Below, one piece after another: positions 44,777-54,747 of a DNA stretch of 64,000 bases (position 1 is the stretch's first letter; every line of letters begins with the position of its first letter). The translations under genes were made by a program, and so were the position numbers. The DNA is from Methylovulum sp. (GTDB lineage: Bacteria > Pseudomonadota > Gammaproteobacteria > Methylococcales > Methylomonadaceae): positions 1 through 64,000 of the forward strand of contig JAURZI010000037.1 in assembly GCA_030653435.1 (NCBI GenBank), in the 5' to 3' direction. The notes under the pieces were generated by a model. The model saw nothing but the letters and a program-made list of their open reading frames with translations. It was not told the DNA's origin and did no database searches.

Positions 44777-45334
44777 TTAGAGTGATAATAAATCCGCCTC
44801 TTTGGCTTCCAGCAATTTTTCCACATCTTTGACAAATTGGTCGGTCAGTTTTTGGATTTTTTCTTCGGCAATACGCGCCTCATCTTCTGAAATAAGCTTT
44901 TCCTTTAGACTGTCTTTGATTTCCGAATTGGCATCGCGGCGGATATTTCTAATGGCGACACGGCTATTTTCCGCCTCATGCTTGACAACCTTGACCAAAC
45001 TACGGCGGCGTTCTTCTGTCAATGACGGCAAGGGCACACGAATGACCATGCCGTTAGTTGCCGGATTCAAGCCCAGATCCGATTTTAGGATCGCTTTTTC
45101 GATGGCTTGCACCATGCCTTTTTCCCACGGAGTAATCGTTAAGGTGCGGGAATCTTCAACCGCAATATTGGCAACCTGCGAGAGTGAAGACTCCGTACCG
45201 TAATAGGAAACAGTAATCTGGTCCAATAAGCTGGGGTGGGCCCGTCCTGTTCTTATTTTTGAGAACTCATGTTTCAAAGCGTCTATGCTTTTACCCATGC
45301 GGGTTGCCGCACTTTGTTGAATATCATTAATCAT
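44777..45334 (-). CDS. frr: Ribosome recycling factor
   Basis: 185 residues, exactly the family length. Conserved [15 protein letters not shown], then [16 protein letters not shown] and the acidic C-terminal helix. It splits the ribosome after termination with EF-G. It starts 10 bases after pyrH. Confidence 0.97.
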   Translation of the reverse strand: MINDIQQSAATRMGKSIDALKHEFSKIRTGRAHPSLLDQITVSYYGTESSLSQVANIAVEDSRTLTITPWEKGMVQAIEKAILKSDLGLNPATNGMVIRVPLPSLTEERRRSLVKVVKHEAENSRVAIRNIRRDANSEIKDSLKEKLISEDEARIAEEKIQKLTDQFVKDVEKLLEAKEADLLSL

Positions 45335-45344
45335 TATTTGCTCC

Positions 45345-46058
45345 TCATTGAATAAGAGATCCGATATCTTCGCCCATCATCAACCTCATAATGGCACCTT
45401 GTTCAAAAATATTCATGACACGCATCGGCATGTTATTTTCTTTACACAGCACCAATGCGGTGGTGTCCATGACATTAAGGCGCTGATCCAGCGCCTCATC
45501 ATACGTTAGGCGCGGATAAAATTTAGCATCCTTGACTTTTTCAGGATCTGCCGAATAAACCCCTTTGACTTTAGTTGCCTTAATCATCAGTCCGGCATTA
45601 ATTTCGATGGCCCTAAGGCTGGCGGCAGAGTCAGTGGTAAAAAAAGGGTTGCCGGTGCCTGCGGCAAAGATGACCACGCGGCCTTTTTCCAAATGCCTGA
45701 CTGCCCGGCGGCGTATGTAATCTTCACAAACCTGGTTGATTTTCAGTGCCGACATCACCCGCACCGGCTGCCCCAAATGTTCGATCGCGTCCTGCATGGC
45801 CAAGGCGTTGATAACGGTTGCCAGCATGCCCATCTGGTCACTGGTGACCCTGTCCAGGCCTTCCGATGCTTTTTCGGCGCCGCGCAAGATATTGCCGCCA
45901 CCGACAACTAGGCCAACCTGCACGCCACAATCACATAATTCTTTGATTTCAGTGGCAAGCCGTTTAACTATATCGGAGTCAATGCTCCCCCCGGTTTCAC
46001 TCATTAACGCTTCACCGCTTAATTTAAGTAAAATTCTTTGGCAAATTAACTTGGTCAT
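45345..46058 (-). CDS. pyrH: Uridylate kinase
   Basis: 237 residues. Amino-acid-kinase fold: [11 protein letters not shown] at the N terminus, [28 protein letters not shown] and [10 protein letters not shown]. It makes UDP from UMP and is inhibited by UTP. It lies between tsf (89-base gap) and frr. Confidence 0.97.
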   Translation of the reverse strand: MTKLICQRILLKLSGEALMSETGGSIDSDIVKRLATEIKELCDCGVQVGLVVGGGNILRGAEKASEGLDRVTSDQMGMLATVINALAMQDAIEHLGQPVRVMSALKINQVCEDYIRRRAVRHLEKGRVVIFAAGTGNPFFTTDSAASLRAIEINAGLMIKATKVKGVYSADPEKVKDAKFYPRLTYDEALDQRLNVMDTTALVLCKENNMPMRVMNIFEQGAIMRLMMGEDIGSLIQ

Positions 46059-46147
46059 AAAAAGTCAGTCATAGTTTTATCGGGGGGATCGGTTTTATGG
46101 GTTACGGCTAGCGTTATCAATACGTCTGGCATGGCGCCGGAGCGCTG

Positions 46148-47035
46148 TTAACTGCCTCTAACTTGGGCCATGACTTCTTCAGCAAAGTTTTCCTCTTTCT
46201 TTTCTATACCTTCACCAACTTCAAAACGGCTGAAACGGATAACTCTGTTACCTTTTGATGCCACCAGCTTGCCGACAGTCATTTTGTCGTCTTTAATAAA
46301 TGGCTGTCCCAATAAAGTCACTTCGGCGAGGAATTTGCTGACACGACCAAGCACCATTTTTTCGATAATATCTGCCGGCTTTCCGCTTTCTGCGGCTTGT
46401 GCTGAGAAAATTTCTTTTTCTTTCTCGATAGTCTCTGGCGATACCTGGTCTTCTGAAACACAGATCGGCTTGCTGGCGGCGATATGCATCGCAACATCTT
46501 TACCCAGATCGGCATCGGCCATCGCTAATTCGACGATAATACCAATTTTATTGCCATGCAAATAACAGGCTGTGCCGCCTTCTTGCGTGTTGAATTTTTC
46601 AAAGCGTCTGATCGTAATGTTTTCGCCCAGTTTGGAAATCAGGCCACGGCGCATTTCGTCAACCGTAACGCCGTCTTCCAGCGGCATCGCCAATAGCTGT
46701 TCTTCCGTTTCAATATCCGCATTCAGCAAGCCAACGCTTACACTTTTGACAAAGTTAACAAAATCATCGGCTTTAGCGACAAAATCGGTTTCGCAGTTGA
46801 TGTCGACAATGGCGGCGGATTTGCCATTTTCGCTAATTTGGACGCCGATGATGCCTTCAGCGGCAATACGGCCAGATTTTTTATCCGCTTTTGCCAAGCC
46901 GGATTTACGCATATTTTCAATAGCCAGCTCCATATCGCCCTCGGCTTCAACCAGCGCTTTTTTGCATTCCATCATGCCGGAGCCTGTTCTTTCGCGTAAT
47001 TCCTTAACCATTCCTGCACTAATAGTCATACTCAT
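46148..47035 (-). CDS. tsf: Elongation factor Ts
   Basis: 295 residues. The N-terminal UBA-like domain has LRERTGSGMMECKKAL. The core has INCETDFVAKADDF and VEVGEGIEKK. It exchanges GDP on EF-Tu. It starts with GAGGA about 8 bases upstream and lies 130 bases after rpsB, with a terminator-like hairpin in that gap. Confidence 0.97.
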   Translation of the reverse strand: MSMTISAGMVKELRERTGSGMMECKKALVEAEGDMELAIENMRKSGLAKADKKSGRIAAEGIIGVQISENGKSAAIVDINCETDFVAKADDFVNFVKSVSVGLLNADIETEEQLLAMPLEDGVTVDEMRRGLISKLGENITIRRFEKFNTQEGGTACYLHGNKIGIIVELAMADADLGKDVAMHIAASKPICVSEDQVSPETIEKEKEIFSAQAAESGKPADIIEKMVLGRVSKFLAEVTLLGQPFIKDDKMTVGKLVASKGNRVIRFSRFEVGEGIEKKEENFAEEVMAQVRGS

Positions 47036-47080
47036 TGTTGTTTTCCTCGTCTGTTTCTTGAAAATATTATTGTCACTATA

Positions 47081-47109
47081 AAAACGCCCCCGTGAGGAGG
47101 CGTTTTTTT
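47081..47109 (-). terminator. Terminator/attenuator between rpsB and tsf
   Basis: AAAACGCC / GGCGTTTT plus inner CC/GG with one mismatch and a GTGA loop form a stable hairpin. Read on the minus strand it ends in a five-T run. On the plus strand a seven-T run follows. It probably reduces readthrough from rpsB into tsf, giving more S2 than EF-Ts transcript or a partial uncoupling. Confidence 0.6.
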
Positions 47110-47165
47110 GTGTCTATCTAGCGCTTTACCTACAGGGTGTCACCTGTAAAAAACAAGATCATAAC

Positions 47166-47915
47166 TTACTCTGCAACCACCACGACAGCTTCTTCAATAA
47201 AATCATCTGATTTTGCAGATAGTCCTAAGTTGGCTGTTTTAGCTTCTAGTACGGCGGCGCAAACGCTTTCACAATACAGTTTAACGGCCCGAATTGAATC
47301 GTCATTGCCTGGAATGACATAGTCAATTTTTTCTGGCGAATTGTTAGAGTCAACAATGCCGACAACGGGGATGCCTAATTTTTTGGCTTCGCTGATGGCG
47401 TTTTTTTCATAGCCGACATCCAAGATGAAAATGACATCAGGAATACCTTTCATATCTTTAATGCCGCCCAGACTGCGTTCAAGCTTTTCCAGCTCCCGCT
47501 CCATGCCTAAAGCTTCTTTTTTTCCGAAACGCTGATAAAGCGTGCCGTCAGCCTTCATGGCTTCCAGTTCTTTAAGGCGGTTAATTGATTTTTTGATGGT
47601 TTTGAAGTTAGTCATCATGCCGCCCAGCCAACGATGGTTGACATAAGGCATGCCACAACGCAATGCTTCTTCGGCAACGACTTTGCGCGCCGCTTTTTTA
47701 GTGCCGACAAACAGGATAGTGCCCTTGTTTGCCGCCATTTGACCCAGATAATTCATAGCGTCATTAAACAACGGAAGCGTTTTTTCCAAATCGATGATAT
47801 GGATTTTGTTACGGGCCCCAAATAGGTAGTTAGCCATTTTCGGATTCCAATAACGGGTTTGGTGCCCAAAATGCACACCCGCTTCAAGCATTTGACGCAT
47901 AGATACTGCTGCCAT
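47166..47915 (-). CDS. rpsB: 30S ribosomal protein S2
   Basis: 249 residues. Signatures [20 protein letters not shown] and [25 protein letters not shown] are intact. The start has GAGGAG 7 bases upstream. It is the first gene of the block that continues through tsf, pyrH and frr. It is divergent from map. Confidence 0.97.
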   Translation of the reverse strand: MAAVSMRQMLEAGVHFGHQTRYWNPKMANYLFGARNKIHIIDLEKTLPLFNDAMNYLGQMAANKGTILFVGTKKAARKVVAEEALRCGMPYVNHRWLGGMMTNFKTIKKSINRLKELEAMKADGTLYQRFGKKEALGMERELEKLERSLGGIKDMKGIPDVIFILDVGYEKNAISEAKKLGIPVVGIVDSNNSPEKIDYVIPGNDDSIRAVKLYCESVCAAVLEAKTANLGLSAKSDDFIEEAVVVVAE

Positions 47916-48054
47916 TTATTTCTCCTCAAGTAAGATTCGGAACATTGTCCGATGGGTTACGCCTCCGCCTACCCCGCTTGGAAACCGGCTGCAACGTATT
48001 GCGCCGACACCCTACCAAGCGTGACGATAAGCGTGAGTATTAATACAAAAATGA
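47916..48054 (-). promoter_or_regulatory. rpsB mRNA leader (putative S2 autoregulatory region)
   Basis: The leader of about 139 bases from the predicted start site to rpsB is GC-rich and structured. It has a segment GGGGTAGGCGGAGGCGTAAC next to CCATCG, which suggests a conserved hairpin/pseudoknot. In gammaproteobacteria S2 represses its own mRNA through such a leader. Assigned by position and structure; not aligned to a model. Confidence 0.45.
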
Positions 48055-48061
48055 ACTTAGC

Positions 48062-48090
48062 TTTATACCATACAGACTTTTTTTTTACAA
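48062..48090 (-). promoter_or_regulatory. Sigma-70 promoter of rpsB
   Basis: On the minus strand TTGTAA, 17 bases including an A-tract, TATAAA. Spacing is ideal and the A-tract between the boxes is AT-rich as in strong ribosomal promoters. It would start transcription about 139 bases before rpsB. Confidence 0.55.
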
Positions 48091-48173
48091 TAAGCTGAAC
48101 TCTGTTAAACTCATTAAACAGCTATTAACCAACTTTGACCACGTAAGAATAAGCGAACATTTCTTAAGCATCC

Positions 48174-48938
48174 ATGAGCATAATTATTAAAACCGAAAGT
48201 GAAATTGAAAAAATGCGTGTGGCCGGCAGATTGGCGGCCGAAGTGTTAGAAATGATCGAACCTTATGTTGTGCCAGGTATTACCACTAATGAGCTCGATA
48301 AGCTTTGTCATGACTATATTGTTGACGTGCAACAGGCTATTCCGGCACCACTTAATTATCACGGTTTCCCGAAGTCGATATGCACGTCGATTAACCAGCA
48401 GGTCTGTCACGGTATCCCCTGCGACAAAAAGCTCAAGCCGGGCGATATTGTTAATGTGGACATTACCGTGATCAAAGATGGTTACCACGGCGACACCAGT
48501 AAAATGTTCTGTGTCGGTGAAGTCGCGCAACATGTCAAGCGTCTGGTCAAGACCACCCAGGAAGCTATGTTCCGTGGCATAGAGCAAGTTAAATCCGGCG
48601 CCACCTTAGGGGATATAGGTCATGCCATACAAAAGCATGCAGAATCCAACCGGTATTCCGTAGTGAGAGAGTTTTGCGGTCACGGCATAGGCAAAAAGTT
48701 TCACGAAGAGCCTCAGGTGTTACATTACGGTAAACCCGGCGCTGGTATAGTGCTGGATGCGGGTATGATCATCACGATTGAGCCAATGATCAATTTAGGC
48801 AAACGCCACGTCAAGGTGTTGGCCGACGGTTGGACAGCGGTGACTAAAGACCGTAGCTTGTCCGCGCAATGGGAGCACACGGTGTTAGTGACGCCAGACG
48901 GCTATGAAATTCTGACCTTGCGCCAGGAAGAAATGTGA
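48174..48938 (+). CDS. map: Methionine aminopeptidase, type I
   Basis: 254 residues. Metal ligands can be followed in NVDITVIKDGYHGDTSKMF (two Asp), GHGIGKKFHEEP (His), ITIEPMI (Glu) and a C-terminal Glu in SAQWEHTV. It removes the initiator Met. It overlaps glnD by a few bases and is divergent from rpsB, the conserved arrangement. Confidence 0.97.
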   Translation: MSIIIKTESEIEKMRVAGRLAAEVLEMIEPYVVPGITTNELDKLCHDYIVDVQQAIPAPLNYHGFPKSICTSINQQVCHGIPCDKKLKPGDIVNVDITVIKDGYHGDTSKMFCVGEVAQHVKRLVKTTQEAMFRGIEQVKSGATLGDIGHAIQKHAESNRYSVVREFCGHGIGKKFHEEPQVLHYGKPGAGIVLDAGMIITIEPMINLGKRHVKVLADGWTAVTKDRSLSAQWEHTVLVTPDGYEILTLRQEEM

Positions 48939-51571
48939 TGGGGCTGGATAGCATTGCCGCCTTTGCCGAAAAAGATAGCCTGCAATATTTCAAGCAAGTG
49001 CTAAGGCAAGAGTTCGCCCAGTTGGAACAAAAATTTGACCCGCATAATTCGGTTTATGATTTGTTGAAACAGCGGTCTGATTTTATTGATGAAATTTTAA
49101 GTTGCTGTTGGCGGCATTTTCTCGGCGAATATGCTTTGCGGCTCAGCCTAATTGCTGTTGGCGGTTATGGCAGGCGTGAATTGTTCCCCTATTCTGATAT
49201 TGATATTGTGGTATTGCTGGATTCGGATAATACCTCGCTTTATCAGGAAGCTTTGGCGGATTTTTTTACGTTTCTGTGGGATATGGGCTTAAAGCCGGGG
49301 CAAAGTGTGCGTACGGTTCAAGAATGTATAGCTGCTGCGCTGGATGACCAAACCATTATGACCAGCTTGATAGAAATCCGCTTGATCAGTGGTTGTCCGT
49401 CGTTATACGAGGCGCTTAAGCTACAAACGGCGCCTGATAAAATTTGGCCGTCAGACCGTTTTTTTATCGCTAAAATGGAAGAGCAGCAGCAGCGTTACGC
49501 CAAGGCGCATGACACAGCCTACAATCTGGAGCCAAACATTAAAGAAGGGCCGGGCGGATTGCGGGACATGCAGGTTATTGCCTGGGTATTTAAGCGCCAT
49601 TACAACTCGTCAACGCTAAAGGAATTGATTAAATACAGTTTTTTGCCGGAGTCCGAATACGCGGAGTTAATTGCCGCGCGGGACGTGTTGTGGCGTATCC
49701 GTTATGCGTTGCATCTGTTGACTCATCGCGGCGAAGACAGGCTGATTTTTGATTATCAGCGCGATTTGGCCCGGCAATTCGGTTTTAGCAGAAAGGATCA
49801 GCAGTACAACCAGGATGTTGAACAGTTTATGCAGTTTTATTTTAAAACGGTGCAAGGGTTGGAACGACTTAATGAAATGTTGCTGCAATTGTTTAACGAA
49901 CGTTTTGTTTGCGGGGAAACGGGTTGCAAACCTGCGCCGGTTTCCGACAGGTTTGTCGCCATTAACGGATACCTCGAAGCGATAGACGAACATGTCTTTG
50001 AACAGCAACCGCTGGCATTGTTGGAAGTGTTTTTGATCCTGCAAAAAAATCATGTACTTAAAGGTATCAGGGCCACGACCATAAGGTTGATACGCAAGAA
50101 CCTGCATCAGATTGATGACGCTTTCCGCGAAAATAAAACGGCCAACCGTCTATTTATCGAACTGTTGCGTCAGCCTTGCGGCATTACCACGCAATTAAGG
50201 CGTATGAACCGCTATGGCGTGCTTGCAGCCTATTTGCCGTGTTTTGCCAACATTGTTGCACGCATGCAATATGATTTGTTCCATATCTATACCGTAGACG
50301 AGCATACCCTGTTTGTTATCCGTAATTTGCGCCGATTCTCAATCGATGCACACTATGATGAACTGCCTTTCTGCCATAGTGTGTTTCTGCTGATAGCCAA
50401 ACCGGAGTTGTTATACATTGCCGCGTTGTTCCATGATATTGCCAAGGGTAGGAATGGCGACCATTCCTCGATAGGCGAAGACATTGCCCGCCAGTTCTGC
50501 ATCCAACACGGCCTTTCCGCGCATGACACCAATTTGATCGCTTGGCTGGTACGGAATCATTTGCTCATGTCGATGACGGCGCAACGGAAAGACATCGGTG
50601 ATGCGGACATTATCCACGAATTTGCCCAGCACGTTGGCAGTATCGAGTATTTGAACTATCTATACTTGCTCACCGTGGCTGATATCCGGGCGACCAATCC
50701 GGAGTTATGGAACTCTTGGAAAGATGCCTTGCTCAAGGAACTTTATACCGCGACCTACAGTGCATTGCACAAAGGGTTAAAGAACCCGGTCGCGCTTGCT
50801 GACCGGTTGTTGAAAAATAAAAAAGAAGCGAAGGACGAGTTGCTGAAGCTGGGCATTGATGGGCCGGTTATTGATGCCTTATGGCAATACGCCAGCGATG
50901 ATTATTTTTTGCGCTATTCTGCGGATGAAATTGTTTGGCATACTGCGGCCATAGCGGCAACGGATGCGGACGATTTGCCGCTGATCCTGCTCAGGCCGCA
51001 AACCCAGCGCGGCAGTGCCGAAGTTTTTGTGTATACAAAAAATAAAGGTCCCGTATTTTCGCTCAGTACGGAAACACTAGACCAATTGGGACTTACTATC
51101 CTCGACGCCAGAATCATGACCACGCTGGATGACCGTGTGCTCAATAGTTTCCAGGTACTTGAGCAAACCGGCGAACCTATTCGTGACACTTGCCGGGAAG
51201 AGCATATCTGCACGGCGTTGCGTAATAATTTGTTGCAGCAAAAAATAAAGAAACACAAAAATATCCATCGCCAATCAAGGCAAGCTAAGCACTTTCCCAT
51301 TCCAACCAGCATCCAGTTTTATGCCGACCCATTAAACAGGCATACGATCATAGAATTGGTCACGACCGACCACGCCGGCCTACTGTCAAAAATAGGCCGG
51401 GCGTTTATCCTGCAAAATATCAACTTGCATAGTGCAAAAATAACGACTATAGGTAGCCGTGCTGAAGATATGTTTTATATTACCGACCAGCATAACCTGC
51501 CGATTAACGACCTGGAAAAGCAGCAGCAGATCCGTGAGGAAATGCTGCATGCGCTGGCCGTTGAGGAATAA
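48938..51571 (+). CDS. glnD: Bifunctional uridylyltransferase/uridylyl-removing enzyme GlnD
   Basis: 877 residues from the ATG at 48938; a GTG lies one codon earlier. The nucleotidyltransferase motif GGYGRRELFPYSDIDIVV is near residues 75-92. An HD domain (AALFHDIAKGRNGDHSSIG, about 500-518) follows, and two ACT domains end the protein (about 690-770 and 795-870). It senses glutamine and modifies PII proteins. map-glnD is a conserved pair. Confidence 0.97.
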   Translation: MGLDSIAAFAEKDSLQYFKQVLRQEFAQLEQKFDPHNSVYDLLKQRSDFIDEILSCCWRHFLGEYALRLSLIAVGGYGRRELFPYSDIDIVVLLDSDNTSLYQEALADFFTFLWDMGLKPGQSVRTVQECIAAALDDQTIMTSLIEIRLISGCPSLYEALKLQTAPDKIWPSDRFFIAKMEEQQQRYAKAHDTAYNLEPNIKEGPGGLRDMQVIAWVFKRHYNSSTLKELIKYSFLPESEYAELIAARDVLWRIRYALHLLTHRGEDRLIFDYQRDLARQFGFSRKDQQYNQDVEQFMQFYFKTVQGLERLNEMLLQLFNERFVCGETGCKPAPVSDRFVAINGYLEAIDEHVFEQQPLALLEVFLILQKNHVLKGIRATTIRLIRKNLHQIDDAFRENKTANRLFIELLRQPCGITTQLRRMNRYGVLAAYLPCFANIVARMQYDLFHIYTVDEHTLFVIRNLRRFSIDAHYDELPFCHSVFLLIAKPELLYIAALFHDIAKGRNGDHSSIGEDIARQFCIQHGLSAHDTNLIAWLVRNHLLMSMTAQRKDIGDADIIHEFAQHVGSIEYLNYLYLLTVADIRATNPELWNSWKDALLKELYTATYSALHKGLKNPVALADRLLKNKKEAKDELLKLGIDGPVIDALWQYASDDYFLRYSADEIVWHTAAIAATDADDLPLILLRPQTQRGSAEVFVYTKNKGPVFSLSTETLDQLGLTILDARIMTTLDDRVLNSFQVLEQTGEPIRDTCREEHICTALRNNLLQQKIKKHKNIHRQSRQAKHFPIPTSIQFYADPLNRHTIIELVTTDHAGLLSKIGRAFILQNINLHSAKITTIGSRAEDMFYITDQHNLPINDLEKQQQIREEMLHALAVEE

Positions 51572-51766
51572 GCATCGGTAGCCGCTTTTGCTTGGGTTGC
51601 CGGTCGGCGTTCCCTACTTCGCGTGGGCTACTATGCGGAGTAGGGGATTTCATTGTATCTTGCGCGTGTTATATTTTACAATTCAAACGGGTATAGCTAC
51701 CGGGCGTGCTGTCCTTTAACGCAAAGGCCAGGCCGCTCTCACATTAATAATAATTTGGAGGATGGT

Positions 51767-52771
51767 ATGTTTAAAATTCGATCACTGGCCGCAGTGCTGG
51801 CTTTAGCGGGCTCTGTTTCAATTGCTTCGGCCTGGGAAACCTTGCCTACAGTAGCGCCTGCACCTGAGGATAATGCTACCACGGCAGAAAAAATTGAGTT
51901 GGGGCAAATGCTTTACCATGATCCGCGCTTGTCATCTACCGGCACGGTTGCTTGTGCCTCCTGCCATAACACCATGCTGGGCGGCGAAGATAACCGGCCT
52001 AATTCCATGGGTGTCCATGGTCAGACCGGCGGGCGTAGTGCGCCCACTGTCTGGAATTCGGCATTTAATAAAGTCCAGTTTTGGGATGGCAGGGCGGCCA
52101 GCCTGGAAGATCAGGCGGCAGGCCCGGTCACGAATCCTATCGAAATGGGCATGAAAAGCTGGGATGATGTGGTTGCCCGGCTGAAAGCTATCGAAGGCTA
52201 CCAGCAAGCGTTTGAAAAGGCATTTGGTAAGGAAGCCATTTCTAAAGATAATGCCACTAAGGCGATTGCCGCGTATGAAAGGACCCTGATTACGCCTAAC
52301 AGTCCTTATGATAAATATGTGGACGGCGATAAGGCGGCGTTAACAGAGCAACAAGTCCGTGGTATGGACAAAGTGGCGGAATTGGGATGTACCGGCTGCC
52401 ACAGTGGTGCGGCATTCAATGGTGCCGGTATGTTCCAAAAATTTCCTGTGATTGCCAACGGCTATTTTGAAGCGCAGTACCACTTCAAAAAAGACAAAGG
52501 CCTTGCCGAAGTCAGCAAGAACCCTGCTGATGAGCATTTATGGAAAGTGCCCACTTTGCGTAACATCGCCTTAACGGCGCCTTATTTCCATAATGGCTCG
52601 GTTAAAACCTTGGAACAGGCGGTGGCATTAATGGCGCAGCTACAGCTAGGCAAAGAACTGCCTAAGGAAGATGTGGCAGACATTGTAGCCTTTCTGAATG
52701 CTTTGACGGGTGAGTTCCCAAAACAAAAAATGCCGGTATTACCTGGCACACCAGGCACAACATTCAACTAA
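51767..52771 (+). CDS. Di-haem cytochrome c peroxidase (CcpA/MauG family)
   Basis: 334 residues from the ATG at 51767 with GGAGG upstream. The frame is open 38 codons further, but that part has no signal sequence. Signal peptide FKIRSLAAVLALAGSVSIASA. Two haem motifs: CASCH (about residues 63-67) and CTGCH (about 210-214). A third relevant motif, ENRPN-like MGVHGQTGGRSAPTVWN, is family typical. It reduces periplasmic H2O2 with electrons from cytochrome c. Terminator directly downstream. Confidence 0.93.
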   Translation: MFKIRSLAAVLALAGSVSIASAWETLPTVAPAPEDNATTAEKIELGQMLYHDPRLSSTGTVACASCHNTMLGGEDNRPNSMGVHGQTGGRSAPTVWNSAFNKVQFWDGRAASLEDQAAGPVTNPIEMGMKSWDDVVARLKAIEGYQQAFEKAFGKEAISKDNATKAIAAYERTLITPNSPYDKYVDGDKAALTEQQVRGMDKVAELGCTGCHSGAAFNGAGMFQKFPVIANGYFEAQYHFKKDKGLAEVSKNPADEHLWKVPTLRNIALTAPYFHNGSVKTLEQAVALMAQLQLGKELPKEDVADIVAFLNALTGEFPKQKMPVLPGTPGTTFN

Positions 52772-52779
52772 GCTTGGTG

Positions 52780-52812
52780 TCGGCAGAGGCACTTGCGTCT
52801 CTGCCGATTTTA
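52780..52812 (+). terminator. Terminator after the di-haem peroxidase
   Basis: TCGGCAGAG / CTCTGCCGA is a perfect 9-bp stem with a loop of about 11 bases, then TTTT. It lies 8 bases after the stop. The PilZ gene converges from the other side. Confidence 0.85.
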
Positions 52813-52913
52813 GCGACGGCGTGGGTAGGTCATCAGCACTCGCGTGGTGGCTATCACCTCCTAGCCAATCGATTCTTTTTCACTGAGTTGCGTCGCTCCT
52901 AGATGGTTAACGC

Positions 52914-53687
52914 TTATGAAAGCGTAGCTTTGGGTGTGCGCTCCAGAGCCCTGGCTTCGTATTCAGCCGCAACGCTTTGCCTGTGTTCCCGCTCAATTTC
53001 CAGTATATAGCTTTGAATGCTATTTTCAAATGCCGGTGTTATTTCGGTAAATTTACAGCCTATTTTTTCTGTATTTTTAATATGCGCCTGGTTGACAAGG
53101 TATTTGTGTCGAATTTCAAACGAAACTACGCCTACAATGTTGTCGGTAAGTACGATCGTGCAGTTCTTGAAATGCATATTGGGATTCATTGTCCCGGAAA
53201 TCTTGTTAGATTCATTAAGGACTGAGAATCCGGTGAGGCTGATATCGTGTAATTTAAGCTTGACAGGTTCTTGACCGTTTAAAAGTAACAGGCAAAAGCT
53301 GGGTTTTGAAAGGGGGATTTTTATCCGATAAAAATCCCTGGCTTCCATCCAAGTCAGGCTTTCCGGAACAGGCATAGTAAATGCCGGTGCGCCGTTACGG
53401 CGAATTTCCGCCATTTTTTTGCCGTTGAAATTAATTTTGATGCCCTGATGCTCTGTTCTAAAAGCGATATTGGCACTTGTATAGAGCCGTTCCAACAAGT
53501 TTTTTTTGGGGCCATGATAGAAGATGACAGTATTGTCCTTTTTATTGACCTCAAGTATCGTCGTGATAAATGAATCTCCGCTATCACCGAAGGAAACGTA
53601 CAACAAGCACTTGTTTTTGCACAAGATCGCCAGTTTACTGATTATGAGCTCTGGGCTGCGGATTAAAAATGCAGATTCATATTGCAT
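52914..53687 (-). CDS. YcgR-like PilZ-domain c-di-GMP receptor
   Basis: 257 residues. The N-terminal YcgR-like domain (about 1-115) is followed by a PilZ domain. The c-di-GMP signature is modified: EARDFYRIKIP in place of the usual RRxxR, with DISLTGFSV keeping DxSxxG. YcgR-type proteins brake the flagellar motor at high c-di-GMP. It is 256 bases downstream of flgN on the same strand, in the flagellar region. Binding affinity may be reduced by the changed Arg motif. Confidence 0.85.
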   Translation of the reverse strand: MQYESAFLIRSPELIISKLAILCKNKCLLYVSFGDSGDSFITTILEVNKKDNTVIFYHGPKKNLLERLYTSANIAFRTEHQGIKINFNGKKMAEIRRNGAPAFTMPVPESLTWMEARDFYRIKIPLSKPSFCLLLLNGQEPVKLKLHDISLTGFSVLNESNKISGTMNPNMHFKNCTIVLTDNIVGVVSFEIRHKYLVNQAHIKNTEKIGCKFTEITPAFENSIQSYILEIEREHRQSVAAEYEARALERTPKATLS

Positions 53688-53943
53688 ATTGCTGCCGGTT
53701 AAGTGTTGTGACGCTGTGCTTGGCTTATGGGATGTGGCTTTATTGCCGTATACCTATCGTTGCGTTAAGCCTAAGAGCGTGCTTTCAAAGTCCATAAAAC
53801 GCCCAGGCCGAAGTATTATCGCAGGATGTGGTTATTGAAAAAGAACTATTTTCATAATTATCTCTTCGGTTATGACGGTGCCACAAACCCAGTTAGTGGT
53901 TTTGCCGATTAATAACGTTTAAAGCGCGAAATACTAGGGGCGA
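53688..53943. other. flgN-PilZ intergenic region
   Basis: 256 bases between the flgN stop and the PilZ gene. No gene is seen. No sigma-54 or sigma-28 match reading toward the PilZ gene was convincing. A GCCGATTAA on the plus strand points away from any gene. Confidence 0.4.
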
Positions 53944-54438
53944 TTATACTGAAATCAGGGGGCGCGAATACAGTTCGCTGTTGGATGAACCGTCACGTCC
54001 GTAGGTATTTGATGTCTGCGGTTTGCCTTTTAATAGTTGTAACGAGCGATTGGTGTGGCGGGATAATAGGGCGATACTGGCGCCGTTTTGGTCATTCAGT
54101 ACCCTGCACTCTGAACAGTAAGCTTGGACTTTAGCCCATTGATTTGTCAATTCAGCGGTCAGCAGGCCTAAGTCAGCGGCGCGCTGAAAATATACGGCAA
54201 TACCGCTTTGATTATTCGGTAATTTTTCAGTAGCCAAAACTTGCCCGCACTGGGTGTTGAATAGCTCCAATTGTACGACTAACTGTTTTTTTTGGGTGGC
54301 GATAGCATTAATCAATTCAGCGTGTTGATTTGTTTTCAGCGCTTCAGCTTCGTCGATAAGTTGCTGGCGCAGCTGCTCCACTAATTGCAACGCGTTGACC
54401 ACCAGCTTTTCTGTAATCGGATAGGTTTTTTCTATCAT
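53944..54438 (-). CDS. flgN: Flagellar export chaperone FlgN
   Basis: 164 residues, helical. The C-terminal NGASIALLSRHTNRSLQLLK then KGKPQTSNTYG is the FlgN region that binds the hook-filament junction proteins FlgK and FlgL. It lies 9 bases after flgM, forming the flgMN operon. Confidence 0.92.
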   Translation of the reverse strand: MIEKTYPITEKLVVNALQLVEQLRQQLIDEAEALKTNQHAELINAIATQKKQLVVQLELFNTQCGQVLATEKLPNNQSGIAVYFQRAADLGLLTAELTNQWAKVQAYCSECRVLNDQNGASIALLSRHTNRSLQLLKGKPQTSNTYGRDGSSNSELYSRPLISV

Positions 54439-54447
54439 AGGGTTGCC

Positions 54448-54747
54448 TTAAGGCATGGACTTTTCAAATTGAATCATTTTTTTTGCAATTCTTTCGGCAT
54501 TTATAGGATAACTGCCATCCGCCAGCGCTTTTTTTACCGCACGTACCCGGTCGAGATCCACAGATGAGGCCGTTGATGACGATTCAAATGCTTTTTTTAT
54601 TCCTTGAGCCATTTTGGTAATGTCAATGCTGTCAGTTGTTTCGGTGCTTTTAACAGGCATTCCCTTTTCGCCATCGGTTTCAGCTTTCGAGCCTATTTTG
54701 ACTGTCACCGGCATCTGCGGCCTGCCTGTTATGGATTCGATAGTCAT
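54448..54747 (-). CDS. flgM: Anti-sigma-28 factor FlgM
   Basis: 99 residues. Disordered N-terminal half, then the sigma-28-binding C-terminal helices VDLDRVRAVKKALADGSYPI and NAERIAKKMIQFE. It holds FliA until the hook is finished, when it is exported. It has its own exact sigma-28 promoter, an autoregulatory loop. Confidence 0.94.
   Translation of the reverse strand: MTIESITGRPQMPVTVKIGSKAETDGEKGMPVKSTETTDSIDITKMAQGIKKAFESSSTASSVDLDRVRAVKKALADGSYPINAERIAKKMIQFEKSMP

Noticed and set aside
51653-51766. N-terminal extension of the cytochrome c peroxidase
   Set aside because: It would bury the signal peptide; the ATG at 51767 has GGAGG and is followed directly by the signal sequence.
53900-53925. 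GCCGATTAA resembling a sigma-28 -10 box
   Set aside because: It reads toward the plus strand, where no gene starts, and has no good TAAA at 15 bases.
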